The notes: a model not told the origin generated them from the letters alone. A stretch of 64,000 nucleotides of DNA from Triatoma infestans (GCA_011037195.1 JAAEAF010006049.1:24250-88249), one strand, 5' to 3'; shown: positions 1-11,529, counted from the first letter of the stretch. Program-made: numbers and translations.

Positions 1-304
1 TTTCACACAATTTTCTTTGCAATTTTTTACAATTCTATTTCACAAATTTGTCTTCAAAGTAGACATTTTTACTAAATGTAAAAAAAAAAGTTCAATAAAG
101 AGAAAGCTAAACCTTTAAGCGCCCTCAGGAACTTTTTTAAATTATTTTTATACTCCAGAAAACTGTTACAAATACAAGTCAGTTTCTGAGGAAAACTGCG
201 ACACCGAAAGATTATTATACACAGTAAAGGAAGCTAGATGGATTTGTCCAAAACCTAAACCAGAATTAGACGTGACACAGGATCGCATGAATTTATATTA
301 AATG
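1..304. other. AT-rich non-coding sequence
   Basis: No recognisable gene or repeat. The last 100 bases may be a decayed upstream part of the jockey-type element that becomes readable at about 320, but I could not match them to a domain. Confidence 0.4.
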
Positions 305-1365
305 ATTTAATATCCTGGTCCTTCGATAGGGTATGGCACCCAGGGCTGTTATATAAACTAAAGCAATTCCTTCCTACCCCATATTACCAAATTCTTCAAT
401 CCTTCTGACGGATCGCTACTTCAGAGTTAGGTGTGGCATTGAGTTCGCTGACATCAAACCCATTCACGCCGGCGTACCACAAGTAAGCTTCATTGGCCCA
501 GACTTGTACACAGTATTCACTGCTGATATTCCCACACATCCACAAACCCTGATCACAATCTATGCAGATGATACTGCAACATTATATGTCTGCAAATCCT
601 AATCCTGCTCAAACTTCCTCATGTATCCAAGAACATCTTGACCTCATCTCCTCTTGGTGCAAGAAATGGAAAATAAAACAAATGCCAACAGATTACATTC
701 ACTTTACGTAGACAAACTTGCCCTTCCGTACATGTCAACAATAAAGAAATACCGACTTCCACATAAGTACGCTTCCTAGGACTGTCTTAGACAGTCGACT
801 TACTTGGAACCCTCATACGAGACTGAAAAGACAAGAATTAAATAGACGTTTTGGACAAGTAAGAAGATTGATTGGACGGAGATCAACAATGAACGTACAA
901 AACAAACTGACTCTATACAAAACATTGCTGAGACCTGTCTGGACTTACGAAGCTGAACTGTGGGGCTCCGCAAAACAATCCAACATCCAGAGAATCCAAT
1001 CCTTTCAATCTAAAGTCCTTTGCCATATTGTCAACGCTCCCTATTATGTATCAAATTTAATTCTCCACAGAGACCTCAATATCCCTTTCGTTAACGAGTT
1101 AAGCCATACACGCTTCCTTAATTTCCACAATAACCCTATCATCATCATCAACCCATCCTGACAATCCTCCACGTCGCTTGAAGCGACGTTGGCCACGCAC
1201 CTCCTAAACACCTAGCTCCCTTTTAATACCCTGAGAGTTCCAGCATTGGTTGGCTCCTCTCAACATGCCTCTCTGATTGTGGCGCTGAGCATCACAGTCT
1301 ATGATGAATTTCACATTTACATGATGTATATATGTACAGGTTGTAAATAAAAAAAAATTGAAAAA
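305..1365 (+). mobile_element. Jockey-type LINE fragment, reverse transcriptase C-terminal half plus 3' tail
   Basis: This is the degraded 3' half of a non-LTR retrotransposon. Read in several forward frames, it gives FDRVWHPGLLYKL at about 322-360 (reverse transcriptase motif A region), then YADDTAT at 561-581 (the catalytic YxDD motif C), then the thumb and C-terminal part at 868-1161 with LYKTLLRPVWTYEAELWG, IQSFQSKVL and IVNAPYYVSN, which are characteristic of jockey-clade proteins. A basic PPRRLKRRWP tail follows and ends at a stop near 1190. About 160 bases of 3' untranslated sequence end in AATAAA and an A tract at 1346-1358. Stops and frameshifts break the frame, so the element is dead and truncated at its 5' end. 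The catalytic enzyme would copy its own RNA into a nicked chromosomal site. Clade assignment is from motif recognition only. Confidence 0.85.
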
Positions 1366-2185
1366 ATCCTGGTAGTGGTAGCACAGGACTTGGAGGATGC
1401 CTATTATATGGTAAGGAAGCTGTTTGAAGAATACTCAAGCTGGGTACTAAATTGAATTTTAAAAAGACGGAGTACATGACAGTATATCAGAAAGAAGCAC
1501 TCGTCATCGATGGTAATTCCACAAAGAAGGTGGACAACATCCAGTACCTGGGCTTAATCATCGAGAAGAATGGAAGTTCCGAGAAAGAAATAAAAAGAAG
1601 AACAGGGTATGGCCAGAAAAGTGAACGGAATGCTAAACTCAGTTCTATGGAGCCGAAACATATTAAGTTGCACAAAAAGGAATATTTATTCGGGCCATAG
1701 TGAAATGGTACTGCTGTACGGAGCCCAGACGTGGACGTTGACCGCCGATTTGAGAAAAAAATTATTGTCCACAGAAATGGATTATTGGAGAAGAGCTGCC
1801 AGAGTATCGCGAAGAAAAAGAATACCTAACCGAGAAATTAGAGAAAAGATAGAAGGAAAGAACAGTGTACTTCGGAGAATAAAGAAGAAACGGTTAGAGA
1901 AGTAAGGTCATGTGAGAAGGATGGGAGAGGACAGACTACCGGAGGAGACTCCGTCTGTCTAAGGCGGAGGCTGGCCTTAGATTGGAACGTGGAAGGAAGA
2001 AAAAGAAGAGGAAGGCCGAGACGGACATGGATGGATAAAGTGGGACATGGACGGGAAAGTTTGTATGGGAATAGTTTGAGTGAGGAAGAAATCCAAGATA
2101 GAAAACTATGGAGAGGAAAATTAAAAGAAGGTTTTTGATTGAGGAGAACCTCAGTATTGAGGACATCCTGAAGAAAAAAAATTTT
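1366..2185 (+). mobile_element. LINE fragment of a second family, reverse transcriptase C-terminal end
   Basis: The sequence begins directly after the A-tail of the jockey-type fragment, inside a reverse transcriptase just past where the YADD motif would lie (VAQDLEDAYYMVRKLFEEYSS). It continues in shifting frames through LNFKKTEYM, DNIQYLGLIIEKNG, NSVLWSRN, YGAQTWTL and WRRAARVSRRKRIPN, then GHVRRMGEDRLP and a GRPRRTWMDK tail near 2010-2040. These are the thumb and C-terminal motifs of a LINE type common in insects; I cannot fix the clade. At least three frameshifts and an in-frame stop make it a pseudogene. The end near 2175 shows a short A tract. The abutting junction at 1358-1366 suggests one element inserted at the tail of the other. 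Confidence 0.75.
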
Positions 2186-2189
2186 AATA

Positions 2190-2620
2190 TCCATTTCGAG
2201 CTTTGACTATACATTTTGAACATACAATTGAGTTTTGACCGGGAATACTCGTTTTTGAAGTCCCTAAAGTAAGAAAAAATTGTTTTCAGCGCAAATTGTA
2301 TTTGTGTGCGTGTGTGAGTAAACAAAATATCTCAAAAACGAAAAATCCAAGAAGCTCAAACTGTATACCGTTTACGTAATGTGACCACCGCATCTGTCAT
2401 GAAAGTTTCGAGCAAAATCCATCTTATAGGAAGTGTGACTTTACTGTTTTATTTATTTTTTCAGTATTTCTTGATTTCTCGAGGAAATTATTTTGGTATG
2501 TCTAGGGGACATTAGCGTCAAGCTTACCTCAAGTACCACTTCAGTGCAATGATATGGTTCTGGCACCTATATAATATTAATATACATTAGAAGTATCGCT
2601 AGAATTTCGAATTTTAACAA
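2190..2620 (-). repeat. Repeat C copy, minus orientation
   Basis: Copy of the abundant non-coding family that recurs throughout the window. Visible blocks in order are the 'accgcatctgtcatgaaagttt' region, a diverged 'ggaagtgtgacttta' block at about 2430, and the AATATTAATATACATTAGAAG block near 2570-2590. No coding potential. Confidence 0.7.
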
Positions 2621-3265
2621 AAACTGTCCGCTAAAAACTATTTCTTATTTAATAAAGAAATTCGCACAAATTCGTAATAAAATTAATACGAGAACAAAAC
2701 AGTAGAAAACATATAAAATAAAATAATACACTGGTGAACATTTTTGAAAATAGCAAGCGTTAAATAACCGAATGGTAATCCAATTATTATTTTGAGAATT
2801 TTAAAATACCTTTTTCTCCGTTTTACCCAAGGAAATCTCCAACAATTCAACTTCATTCTGTGCGTCGCTCTTCGCTCTTCCCATCCAGCTTTTAAATCAG
2901 TATCAATACCTTCTTTCCAAATTTGGAATGTACAACGGCAAGTAACTAATATGGAATCATAGATGAGACTAAAACGACAAAGATTATAAAAGAGGTAGTA
3001 AAATTCCAAGTGCGAGTATTAAGCAGAACGACAGAAACTACTAAGAAATGCTTAAGCGACTTGACAATGGCCAAGCAATGAACTTATAGACTTCCAGTGA
3101 GGAATTCAATCAAACTTTCAATTCATAGAAAATCCAGGATTTGCAATCCCTAACATATTATAATTTCCTAGATTGTATCATTTTATTCCTTTCTTTTACT
3201 AACAGTAAGAGAAAGCTCCAACGATTTTCTTTATATTTCGTACGCGATCTACACCCAAGTCATAT
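2621..3265. other. AT-rich stretch without assignable feature
   Basis: An open reading frame of about 108 codons on the minus strand (2683-3009) has no recognisable motif and ordinary composition for random AT-rich DNA, so I do not call it a gene. A short AGTAAGAGAAAG motif at about 3206 resembles a repeat C end. Confidence 0.35.
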
Positions 3266-3870
3266 CGATTAATTTGGTGGGGAGGGGTTCTGAGGGGAAA
3301 CAATAGTGTTCGGCATTCTTCTATAGTATTACTTAGTGGTTTTGCCAGCTAATATTAATATACATTTGAAACATTGTTATCATTCAAAAATTTGAAAAAA
3401 TCGTGAAGTGCGATTAGGTTTTTGTATTGTTTTTTTGAAATTTTTCCTTTAAACTTGGAATGAGCTAACTGCAATAATTATATAAAACTTTTTAATTTTA
3501 CTAGTATCATTTTCCAAAAATAATTGATTGCTAGCTAGTTCTATGGAATTTGTAGCGTTAAATTTCAATGTACATAGGATTGGTTCGATGTTATTGTCAC
3601 ATCTAGTCTTTCTGGACTATAATGTTATCATTCTGCTTACTTGTCGGGGTTTAAATATTTGTTCCCCCTCCCCCTCAGCACTATATTTATATTAGAACGG
3701 ATGAAAACAATTTGAAGTTTAAAGAAAAGTGGTCATTTTATATATAATTGTATCAGCAGTAGTTTTTTTCTACAAAAATCAATTGTAATTGTAAAATTAA
3801 AAGTATCACAATTTCTAGAACTTTCTTATTTTGTGCTCTGATCCCCCCCAAATACAATATCTCGATTCTA
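3266..3870 (-). repeat. Repeat C copy, minus orientation, strongly diverged
   Basis: Contains the family blocks 'ggggttctgaggggaa', TAATATTAATATACATTTGAA (3350-3370), 'gaagtgcgatta', 'tttaaacttggaatg' and the 'tgtagcgttaaattt' block near 3552. Many small indels indicate age. Confidence 0.6.
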
Positions 3871-4515
3871 CAACTATTCTGGCCTGTCCAGCAACTGCTG
3901 CGACCAATGACGTCCTCCAAGACGGACAATCTTAATTTCTAAGCAGAAGTATTACCACCAATGGGTGGTCTTCTTTCTTCACGACTAACAAGCCTACACA
4001 ATATTTCCTAATATTTTCCGGTGGTAACTTAGTGAGCAGTTTGTAAAAGCAAATAAAATAAAAGAGAGAGAGAGAAAATAAAAAAGGTGGACATCTGATA
4101 TTTTGCAGACAATCTCTTTCTAAATATTTATTGAAACTTTGTAATAAATTCTAAATCAAAGAAATAGTTAATAACCAATTAGTTTACAAAACAATACAGC
4201 AGTAAGTAACAGTGTTTCTTTTTCAAGGTCTAAAAGATCACAACAAACCTCGATGTGTGACCGGGCGGACCTTGAAACCAAGACGATCACCACCTGTTGT
4301 TCTTTAAGAGCACCTGTAGTTTGCATTTAGGTGGAAATTTTATAAATAAAATGCATTTTTAGAAAAAATATTTCGAAGATTAAAGGAACTCTAAAAGATA
4401 AAAATCATTTAATTAGATATCTTCTTTAGTACAAATTAAGACTTAAATATTAAATAGCAATAGGTATATAAACAATTTTAAGTCCATATTTAGAAGAAAT
4501 ATGAAGCCGATATTT
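3871..4515. other. AT-rich stretch without assignable feature
   Basis: A short purine run (AGAGAGAGAGA at about 4062-4074) is the only simple repeat. Nothing else recognisable. Confidence 0.35.
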
Positions 4516-5170
4516 CTTAATGGGAAAGTAAAAAAAAAGCCTGGAGGTGAAATATTACATGGCTTTCTCTTACTGATTAATACAAGTAAGGACAAAATGA
4601 CAGATTTTCTTTAAACTTCAACTTTACTCGTATTTCCTAATATAGAGGCGGTACGGGGGGCAAGTAACTTGTCCAGGAAGGTACTAGAAGTGTTTACCTT
4701 ATAAGCCAGAGAGAAAATACAATTTTTGACAAAGTATTAGGTATTTATTATGTATGTAGATAGCATACAAATTTTAAAAAAAAATCGATGGAGTCGTTTT
4801 AGAGAATATCGTGAAAATACTGAAAAAATTCCATTCACTAAATCGCATCTGGTCGATGGAATTTGAGCAAGTACTTGTCACAAAAGGCGGTACTAACTTA
4901 TTGAAATAGAAAATTTTCCTAGAAAAATGTTGCAAACAAAATTGATAGGCCTATTTGTTACAATAAGATGTTTGAAGAAAATCTTAAGACACACAGTTTA
5001 CGTGTAAAATAGCGAAAAAAATGGAAAACCATTCAGTAAAATCGTACTTTCGATTGATGGATATGGATCCAAAAACTTGGTGTCGGATCATACGGAGCTC
5101 CTAAACGGAATTTCAAGTTTGAGCTTACACTGCGTTTTTTGAGATATTGTCCTTTCAATTCAATCTCGGC
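4516..5170 (+). repeat. Repeat C copy, plus orientation
   Basis: Starts at a diverged terminal motif (GGCTTTCTCTTACTGATTAA, 4561-4580) and contains two successive internal modules, 'ttaggtatttat...gtagatag' at about 4736-4768 and 'cattcagtaaaatcgtactttcg' at about 5032-5054, ending with 'ttgagatattgtcc' near 5152. The paired modules match the two-module structure of the complete copy at 52785-53655. Confidence 0.65.
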
Positions 5171-6992
5171 CTCCATCAATTGCCCTTAACTCTAGCATGG
5201 CAAGAGGAAAATGGCATGCTACAGGATAGTTGCTCAGTTCCTACATAGTATGTTATTCAACCACCTTAGCCTTTACCGTGCTCTATTAATTCTAAGTGGG
5301 AGTTGTTACGAAATTAGAGCTATGTTACGTTTCGGACTCTATCCCTTCTGGCTCTTTTCTCTATTTTTCGGTGAAACATCATCTATGTTGCCTGGATCCT
5401 TGATTTATATTTATCCGTCAATATCCAGGAATCTAACAAGGATGTGGAAGAGAATATGCAAGAAAGTATTGGCAAGAGAGTTCACTTTTTTAAATAGTTA
5501 ATTTCGACCTCTTTCCCACATCACGCCGGTTTAGAAATACTTCATCATTTAATGGCTTTAACCATCAAGATAATGGATCGCTCCTCCTATAAGTTGCATT
5601 ATTTTGCGATCGATATAACCACTATGAGTAGATGCGCTCCCGCGAATTTGTAACATTCATTATTCTTCGAGATTAGTTAAGTAATATACGAGCACATTCT
5701 GTGTACAATAATGACACCTAGATGGGCCGCAATAGATCTATCTGGTAGACATGGTTCTGCAATCACTTCCTCAACAAATTTCCAATAACAAGCTGAAGAT
5801 TCCTGACATTATATCACTCTACGAATCGTCTGCAAGCAAGTCGTCGGCAAAAGTTAATAATGAGGGAGAGTCAGCGATCTCAGATCTAGATATTTTGAGT
5901 ATTAATTATGAAATTAATATTTATCTTGAAAAAATTGTATCTTAAAATTTGCAATAGTGTTGATAATTGCTTTATATAAAAAAAAATTAATAACGGCAGG
6001 AAATAGAGTATTTAAAATTTATTAAATAATACATATTAATTAAATGATTATAGCTATAATAAAAAGAATATAATAATGATGATAGAATGAAAACTTATTA
6101 ATATTTGTGCAAGAGAGAGAGACAAATACGGAACCCTCAAATTGACTTGTTTATTAATTATGTGATTTCATGGTAAAGTCTCTCCAGTGTATGGCACTGG
6201 AGGAAGGAAACTACTAGAATGGTGGTAGAGGGGATGGATGCCTTTTATTTAGTAAAACAATGACAGCTAATTAAATCCAGCTTTCAAATCCTTCCAAAAT
6301 GAAATTGAGATTACAGACAAACATTCTTGAAATCTCTCATTCCAATTTAATAATTTACAGAGATCTACACTCTGTGTTTCATCACTCCCTCTCTCCGACT
6401 TACTAATTATAATATATATGATTTGTTATATAATAACTAACTATTAATATTTCAATTAATATATAAAGTAATTGTCAAATGAAACATTGAAAACATGAAA
6501 TTAATTATATTAATTGTAAAAATATTTAATACTACTTTGTACGAACGGATTTCCAATGAAGACCAATTAAAAAAAAAGTGACGCGCAACAGTCCATGGAA
6601 TGCCCAGAGCTAGACAGATGACGATTTTTTTTTTTATCAACACAATTTATGGTTCCCCAACACCACGTCTGGCCGAAGCTTTTTGGCCTTCCTTTTCGTA
6701 TAGATTACTTTCATAACACAGGGGACCTTTTCTCAATTGCTCCCACATCTTGCGGATAATGGAACGGCCACCAGATACGGTAGTTAGCGGTGAATAAAGC
6801 AGGCTAGGCATGAAGAATAAGCAAAAGAGAAGGCGCGTTGGAGGAGAGATGAGCTGTTCAGGGACCTAATAACATGCCTCAGAAACCCAATGCGCGACAA
6901 TGCCGAATCTGTGCCGCTACCTAAACTTATGCACTTGTCGAGGGTGATGATCCTCTTCAGCTTTCGTCGGCATTTATCTAGGAAAAGGAAAA
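5171..6992. other. Long stretch without assignable gene
   Basis: Reading frames of 60-96 codons exist on both strands but show no motif. Bases 6655-6990 are GC-richer than their surroundings and look like a fragment of something once coding or transcribed, but I recognise no domain in any frame. Short GA repeats lie at 6110-6122. Confidence 0.35.
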
Positions 6993-7255
6993 ATCATCAG
7001 TGACATTTTCCGTGGTAGCCTGCTTCTTTTGGTCATCGACCGGTTTTGGGCGTTTGCCCATCTTCAGGATGCTTTTGTCAGACAGTGTGATCACAGAGCA
7101 CTGTGCAAGAATTTACCACACTGTCTGACAAACGCATCCTGAAGATCGGCAATCGCCCGAAACCGGTCGATGACCACAAAAAGAAGCAGGCTATCACGGA
7201 AAATATCTCTGATGCTTTCCAGCTCTGCGGAACCAACCACCAGAATAACAGGAAG
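6993..7255. repeat. Foldback element, family A
   Basis: Two long inverted arms (about 6997-7087 and 7118-7205) flank a short spacer; the outer right end reads into TCCAGCTCTGCGGAACCAAC. Each arm carries the GACCGGTTT / AAACCGGTC core with a small hairpin and a CTGAAGA block, discussed below as hammerhead-like. No coding capacity. Six further copies or halves occur in the window, so this is a dispersed non-autonomous element. Confidence 0.85.
7135..7172 (+). ncRNA. Hammerhead-ribozyme-like motif, right arm of family A element
   Basis: CATC (7135-7138) and GATG (7169-7172) can pair as stem I. Between them lie CTGAAGA, one extra T, a weakened stem II (GGC with GCC), GAAA, CCGG and TC. The opposite arm (about 7035-7072, minus strand) carries the same parts with stem II GGGC and GCCC. 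The order of parts equals the hammerhead core; the extra base before stem II and a mismatch argue for caution. Confidence 0.4.
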
Positions 7256-7384
7256 GAAAAATCCTTACAGAAAAAACTTGGGTCTTCCAAATTCGGGAGC
7301 GGGCGTGAAGCTAGTAAACCTACCCCGAAAACCGAAAAAACATCTACTACGAAACTTTAAAAAAAAAAATTACTATTTTGAAAC

Positions 7385-7620
7385 GATTAGCAACCGGCAA
7401 AAGAATTTCACACTTGGATTGTCTGTTGGAAAGCAAATATGGTATCCAAGGCCTGGCAGACCAAGTATGAGATGGAGAGACGGAAAGTCAGATGATAACA
7501 GGATATTGCTAGGAGTCCGCAACTGGAAAGCAGCAGTAGATAAAAGAGATTACTGGTGGTCATCACTAGGAGCGCAAATATGTTATAGCGCAATTACGCA
7601 AGCAAGTAAATTTATGGATT
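7385..7620 (+). mobile_element. LINE fragment, C-terminal tail of reverse transcriptase
   Basis: The frame spanning 7170-7733 contains GRPSMRWRDG, then GVRNWKAAVDKRDYWW at about 7515-7560. A basic GRPxMRW-D block followed by a VRNW...RDxWR block is the usual end of one class of insect LINE reverse transcriptases. Only this tail survives; the rest of the open frame is foldback sequence read through and carries no meaning. Confidence rests on these two blocks. Confidence 0.6.
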
Positions 7621-7739
7621 ACTTTATCGACATCACGGGTTTCAGATTTATCCTCTCCCCTTCCCCGTTAAAGACACACTCTGGGTTAGGATCTAAACAT
7701 TGTAATGTTGCAATTTTAAAGAAAATGTCTTGATTAAAT

Positions 7740-7803
7740 TAAGAAAAAGAGAATTAATAGAGTATTACAGAAAAAGAGTATTAATTAGAAAAAGAGAATT
7801 GAA
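7740..7803 (+). repeat. Short tandem repeat
   Basis: Three imperfect units of AGAAAAAGAGAATTAAT type lie head to tail. Probably slippage-derived. Confidence 0.6.
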
Positions 7804-8454
7804 CTAATCATTTCTACACAGATATCAGTGCAATGTCATTTAGATCTGGTTTTCCCTACTGAACTGTGTTGTCCAGCGCTACTATGGTTACTGGAATGTT
7901 CTATACAATCTTGTCAATTGTACGTAATTATAGCTCCCTGAACTTTTTGTTTGCATGTGATAGATACGTATCAATAAAATGTAAGTGGAAGTAGGATATT
8001 TAATATGCGGGTAAGTAAAACCAAGTACAATAGCAAACTACCAAGCAACTCTTGGTAGGACCTTCTTCCATTGTTTGATTGTTAGAAGTGTGGAACGGCC
8101 AGGTAATTATTGCTCGAATTATTGTTGATCAGCAGTACTTTGTTAGACTGAGATATCAAATTCAAACTGATTCTACGATGATCCTTTTGGATATATGTGG
8201 TGGCACTCAATGCTTTCACACACTGAGTTTTGGACGGGATAAAGGGAGGCGAAAATTTTTTCGTTAAAGACGAGACTTATATTCGGTAGGAGATAGTCTT
8301 TTCGGCATAGATTAAGATTTGATTATGATATTTAAAAAAAAAATTCTGAGCCACTCATACGACCTTCACTTACTGTATTTATTACAATTAATCATACCTA
8401 AGCGGCCTTATGTGGCGCGCTCTGTATCAACAAAGTCTGTACAAATTTAAATTT
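7804..8454. other. Stretch without assignable feature
   Basis: No motif recognised on either strand. Confidence 0.3.
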
Positions 8455-8814
8455 AAAGTAACTGAAAGGCAGTAACCCCCCTATACCCCACCAAAATCAA
8501 TTTTTTCAGAAATCCAAATAAAAGTGGGTACATTTCTACCTATGGAGCAAGCAACCAAGTTTTAAAAAAATCGTTGTAACCGTTTTCGAGAAACTTCCAA
8601 AAAACTTCAAAACCTATTCTGTAAAAAATTGCACTTCCGGTTAACCGATTTTCTTCAAATTTTGAATTCTATTAATTCTTCTAATGCGTATTAATATTAG
8701 GTAGGTGGTAAAACCATATCATATACTGAAAATGGTACTTTAGAGGACAACATAACCCCTGGGAACTCATCCAAAAAATCAATTATTCCAGGAAAATTTA
8801 CAAATAAAAATGTT
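8455..8814 (+). repeat. Repeat C copy, plus orientation, left part
   Basis: First internal module with 'gttttcgagaaacttcc', TTGCACTTCCGGTTAACCGA (about 8629-8648) and the AATATTAGGTAGGTGG block. The copy is cut at about 8810 by a family B foldback element and resumes at 9110. Confidence 0.8.
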
Positions 8815-9109
8815 AGGTCTGGTATTCTATCCGTCGTAGCATTTTATTCCTGACCGGTTTCGGATTATCAACCATCGTCAGAGCAAATTCACAAAGTTCG
8901 TGTAGAGAGTTCGTTCACTTCAACGTAATGAAACCAACAAGTGTGAGTGTAACAGAAACATTACGTTGAAGCGAACTCTCTACACGAACTTGGTGAATTT
9001 GCTCTGACGATGGATGAAAATCCGAAACCGGTCAGGAACAAAATGAGTATCATGCTACGACGAATGAAATACCAGATGTATCCAGCATTGCGGACCCATC
9101 TACATATTC
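8815..9109. repeat. Foldback element, family B, inserted in repeat C
   Basis: Inverted arms of about 70 bases (8849-8920 and 8968-9035) flank a short centre containing GTGTGAGTGTAACAGAAAC. The element interrupts a repeat C copy between its AAATAAAA and TTGGGTATTTATATGTG blocks. Similar sequences AAAAATGTT (about 8806-8814) and AAAAGTGTT (9110-9118) border it and may be the target duplication. No coding potential. Confidence 0.85.
9002..9035 (+). ncRNA. Hammerhead-ribozyme-like motif, right arm of family B element
   Basis: CTGACGA (9004-9010), one extra T, stem II GGAU with AUCC closed by a GAAA loop (9012-9023), GAAA, CCGG, then TC. Stem I is short, CT (9002-9003) with AG (9034-9035). Compared with family A, stem II has a different sequence but still pairs. 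The left arm (about 8849-8882) has the same motif on the minus strand. Confidence 0.45.
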
Positions 9110-9330
9110 AAAAGTGTTGGGTATTTATATGTGTAGATACTATACGAAATTTAAAGAAAACTGTTGGAACCGTTTTCGGGAAAATCATGAAAACTGCAGA
9201 AGATAACCATGCAGTAAAGTCGCATTTCTGGTTGATGTATTTTGGCCGAAATCTTCGTGTCTGATGCGGTGGTAGTGCGCCCTTTTTCATTTTTTTTTGA
9301 CACACATAACTTTATTTCTGGTCAAAAAAA
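9110..9330 (+). repeat. Repeat C copy, plus orientation, right part after the family B insertion
   Basis: Resumes with TTGGGTATTTATATGTGTAG and runs through 'ttggaaccgttttcggg', 'gcagtaaagtcgcatttctgg' and 'cgaaatcttcgtgtctgatg' into the distal blocks near 9400. Confidence 0.8.
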
Positions 9331-9589
9331 AGAAAAGAAAACACCAAGTTTGAGTTCCCTGGGATTTTTTGTTTTTGAGCTATTTTGTTCACAAACATTC
9401 ACACAAATTATATAATAAAACATAAAAAGAAATGTGTAGATACTTTATCACATATGCCAAGCCAATCTCCATTGCCAAAGATATGTTTTCAATGTTTACG
9501 AAATTTTCGTTCTAATACTCCAAACGTGATGAAAGGTTCCTTCCTTCCTCGCGACATATCCTCACATTTTTCACACATACAAATTTTTA

Positions 9590-10300
9590 AGACTTTTTAC
9601 TTTCTCTTATTCCTAATAAGAGGAAGCGTTGCAAACATGTCAAACTTTTGAAAGGGTCTCTTTGGCTCTCTCTCTCTCTCTGTTTGTGTGTGTGTGTGTT
9701 AATAGAATATCTCAAAAAAAGAAAAAATCGCAGCAAGTTCAAACTTGGTATTCCGTTTAGGCACTAACACCGGTCAGACACAAAGATTTCGGGCAAAATC
9801 CATCAGCCGGAAGTCCAACTTTATTAAATAGTTTTTTTTTCCAGTTTTTCATGATTTCCTCGAAAACAACTTCAACGATTTTCTTGAAACTTTGTACACT
9901 ATCTACGCACATAAATTACCTATCACTTTTTTTTTTTTGAAACATTTTCGATGGAAAAATGTATTTTTTGGGGTTTTCTGAGGGAACAGTAGCGTTCCCG
10001 TACAGACCACTTCAGTACATTGAATGGTTTTTATCATGTACATAATATTAATATACATTTTAAGCATTGCTAGAATTCTAAATTTGAAAATAATCGATTA
10101 CTCGGAAGTGCAACCTTATAGAATAGATTTTTGAGTTGGGGGGAGGGATTTTCTCGAAAGCAAATACTAACTGCAAACATATAAACCCTATTACTTTTCT
10201 TTGTAATACATTACTGGAAAAACTGATTTTTGGGGGGATTTTAGGGGACCTGTCAGTAAGAGAATAAAATTTCAATTGTCGCTACAAATTTTATTAGTAG
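9590..10300 (-). repeat. Repeat C copy, minus orientation, near complete
   Basis: Begins at TTTTTACTTTCTCTTATTCC (9594-9613), carries a CT/TG simple tract at 9669-9699, then the full set of blocks in reverse order, including two modules ('aacgattttcttgaaactttg' and 'tttatagaatagatttttgag'). Together with the plus copy at 8455-9330 it forms an imperfect inverted pair. Confidence 0.8.
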
Positions 10301-10559
10301 TGACAGAGGATACTATCATACTAGTTACACTTAGGTTATACATCATAACCCTTATCAACTAAACGTCTATAAAGATTACAATTATAAAGAAAATTACGTT
10401 TCGTACCAGTTTTCTTATTAAATGAAATAAATCTAAAGATTGGAATGTAGAAAAAAACTGAACCCCATATATAAAAAACTAGTCAAGCATTACATCGTAC
10501 AAATGATAAACAATTCTTATCATAAATGGAAAGTAATTGGCACATTCCCTTGTAGTAAC

Positions 10560-11240
10560 TATTACAAAATGAAAAAACACACACACACACGACTTTCTCT
10601 TACTGCAAATTACATAATTATGAATGAAATTTTCTTCAAATTCATAATTCTCTTACTAGATGTTTAATTGTCTTCCATGTTCTATCAATGGGTGAATCTA
10701 AACTTAATGAAAACCGTTTCTTTGAGAAAACCTTTACCTACAAAACCCTCTTAAATGAACTTTCTCGAAAGAAAGTTTCAAATAAAAGTGATAGAGGTCT
10801 CTTTATGTATAGTTTGTATAACAAAAAAAATGAAATCCATCAGTATTTTAATGGAGAAAATTGTAGAAAACTGAAAAAAAAAAAACTGTTCAGTAAAAAC
10901 ACCCTTCCAGACAACCGAATTTCTTCAAACTGGGAATTTCGGCAACATATTTAATTTTACGTAATATTAATTAGATGAAAGTAATTGAATAATAAATTAA
11001 AATAGCACTGTAGAGGAAAACATTACCACAAATCACCTCCAAAAGGCGCCCCGCCCCTTTAAATGAATTTTCCCTGAGAGAATGTTTCAAATAAAAGTTC
11101 TAGATCTTAATATGTGTAGTTGAGGTACGAAGTTTAACGAAAATCGTTAGAGCCGTTTTTGATAACATAGTAAAAAACTGGAAATCCCTTCAGTAAACTG
11201 GTAGTAAACTTCCGTTCTAGGAATTTTGACAGATTACTTC
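10560..11240 (+). repeat. Repeat C copy, plus orientation
   Basis: Left end at CACACACACGACTTTCTCTT (about 10574-10593). Two modules with 'tttcaaataaaagtgatagagg' and 'tttcaaataaaagttctag'. Open frames of 70-90 codons inside it are chance. Confidence 0.75.
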
Positions 11241-11529
11241 CCGTCGGCGCATCACGTTTCTACGGTAACGGGTTAAAAAGTTTAATTTAGAGGGCTCTAT
11301 AAAATTTGCGATTTTGGTAGGGTTTGGGGAATTTGCAACAAGCAATAATTTTAGTAAGATTGGGCTTTTAGGGAGTTAAAGTAGGGATAGAAAAGAAAAT
11401 TTTGGATTATCGGGAAAAATAAAAAACAATAACAAAAACTAAACAACACAATACAGCAATATTGGTGATGGAATAGCACAGTGGAGGCCTACCTCATGCT
11501 AGAGGACCTCCGGCTGATAGAAAGATAAG
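11241..11529. other. Unassigned stretch
   Basis: Nothing recognisable. Confidence 0.3.

Noticed and set aside
1838..2325. Minus-strand frames of 118 and 129 codons
   Set aside because: They lie opposite the readable LINE fragment and are its antisense shadow.
2683..3009. Minus-strand open frame of 108 codons
   Set aside because: No recognisable motif, and it overlaps AT-rich sequence bordering repeat C; similar frames occur by chance throughout.
7170..7733. 187-codon plus-strand frame as a gene
   Set aside because: Its first third is a foldback arm read through; only the LINE tail from about 7385 carries signal.
8849..9035. Penelope-like element itself
   Set aside because: Hammerhead-like motifs suggest a link, but no Penelope reverse transcriptase or GIY-YIG endonuclease was seen in any frame.
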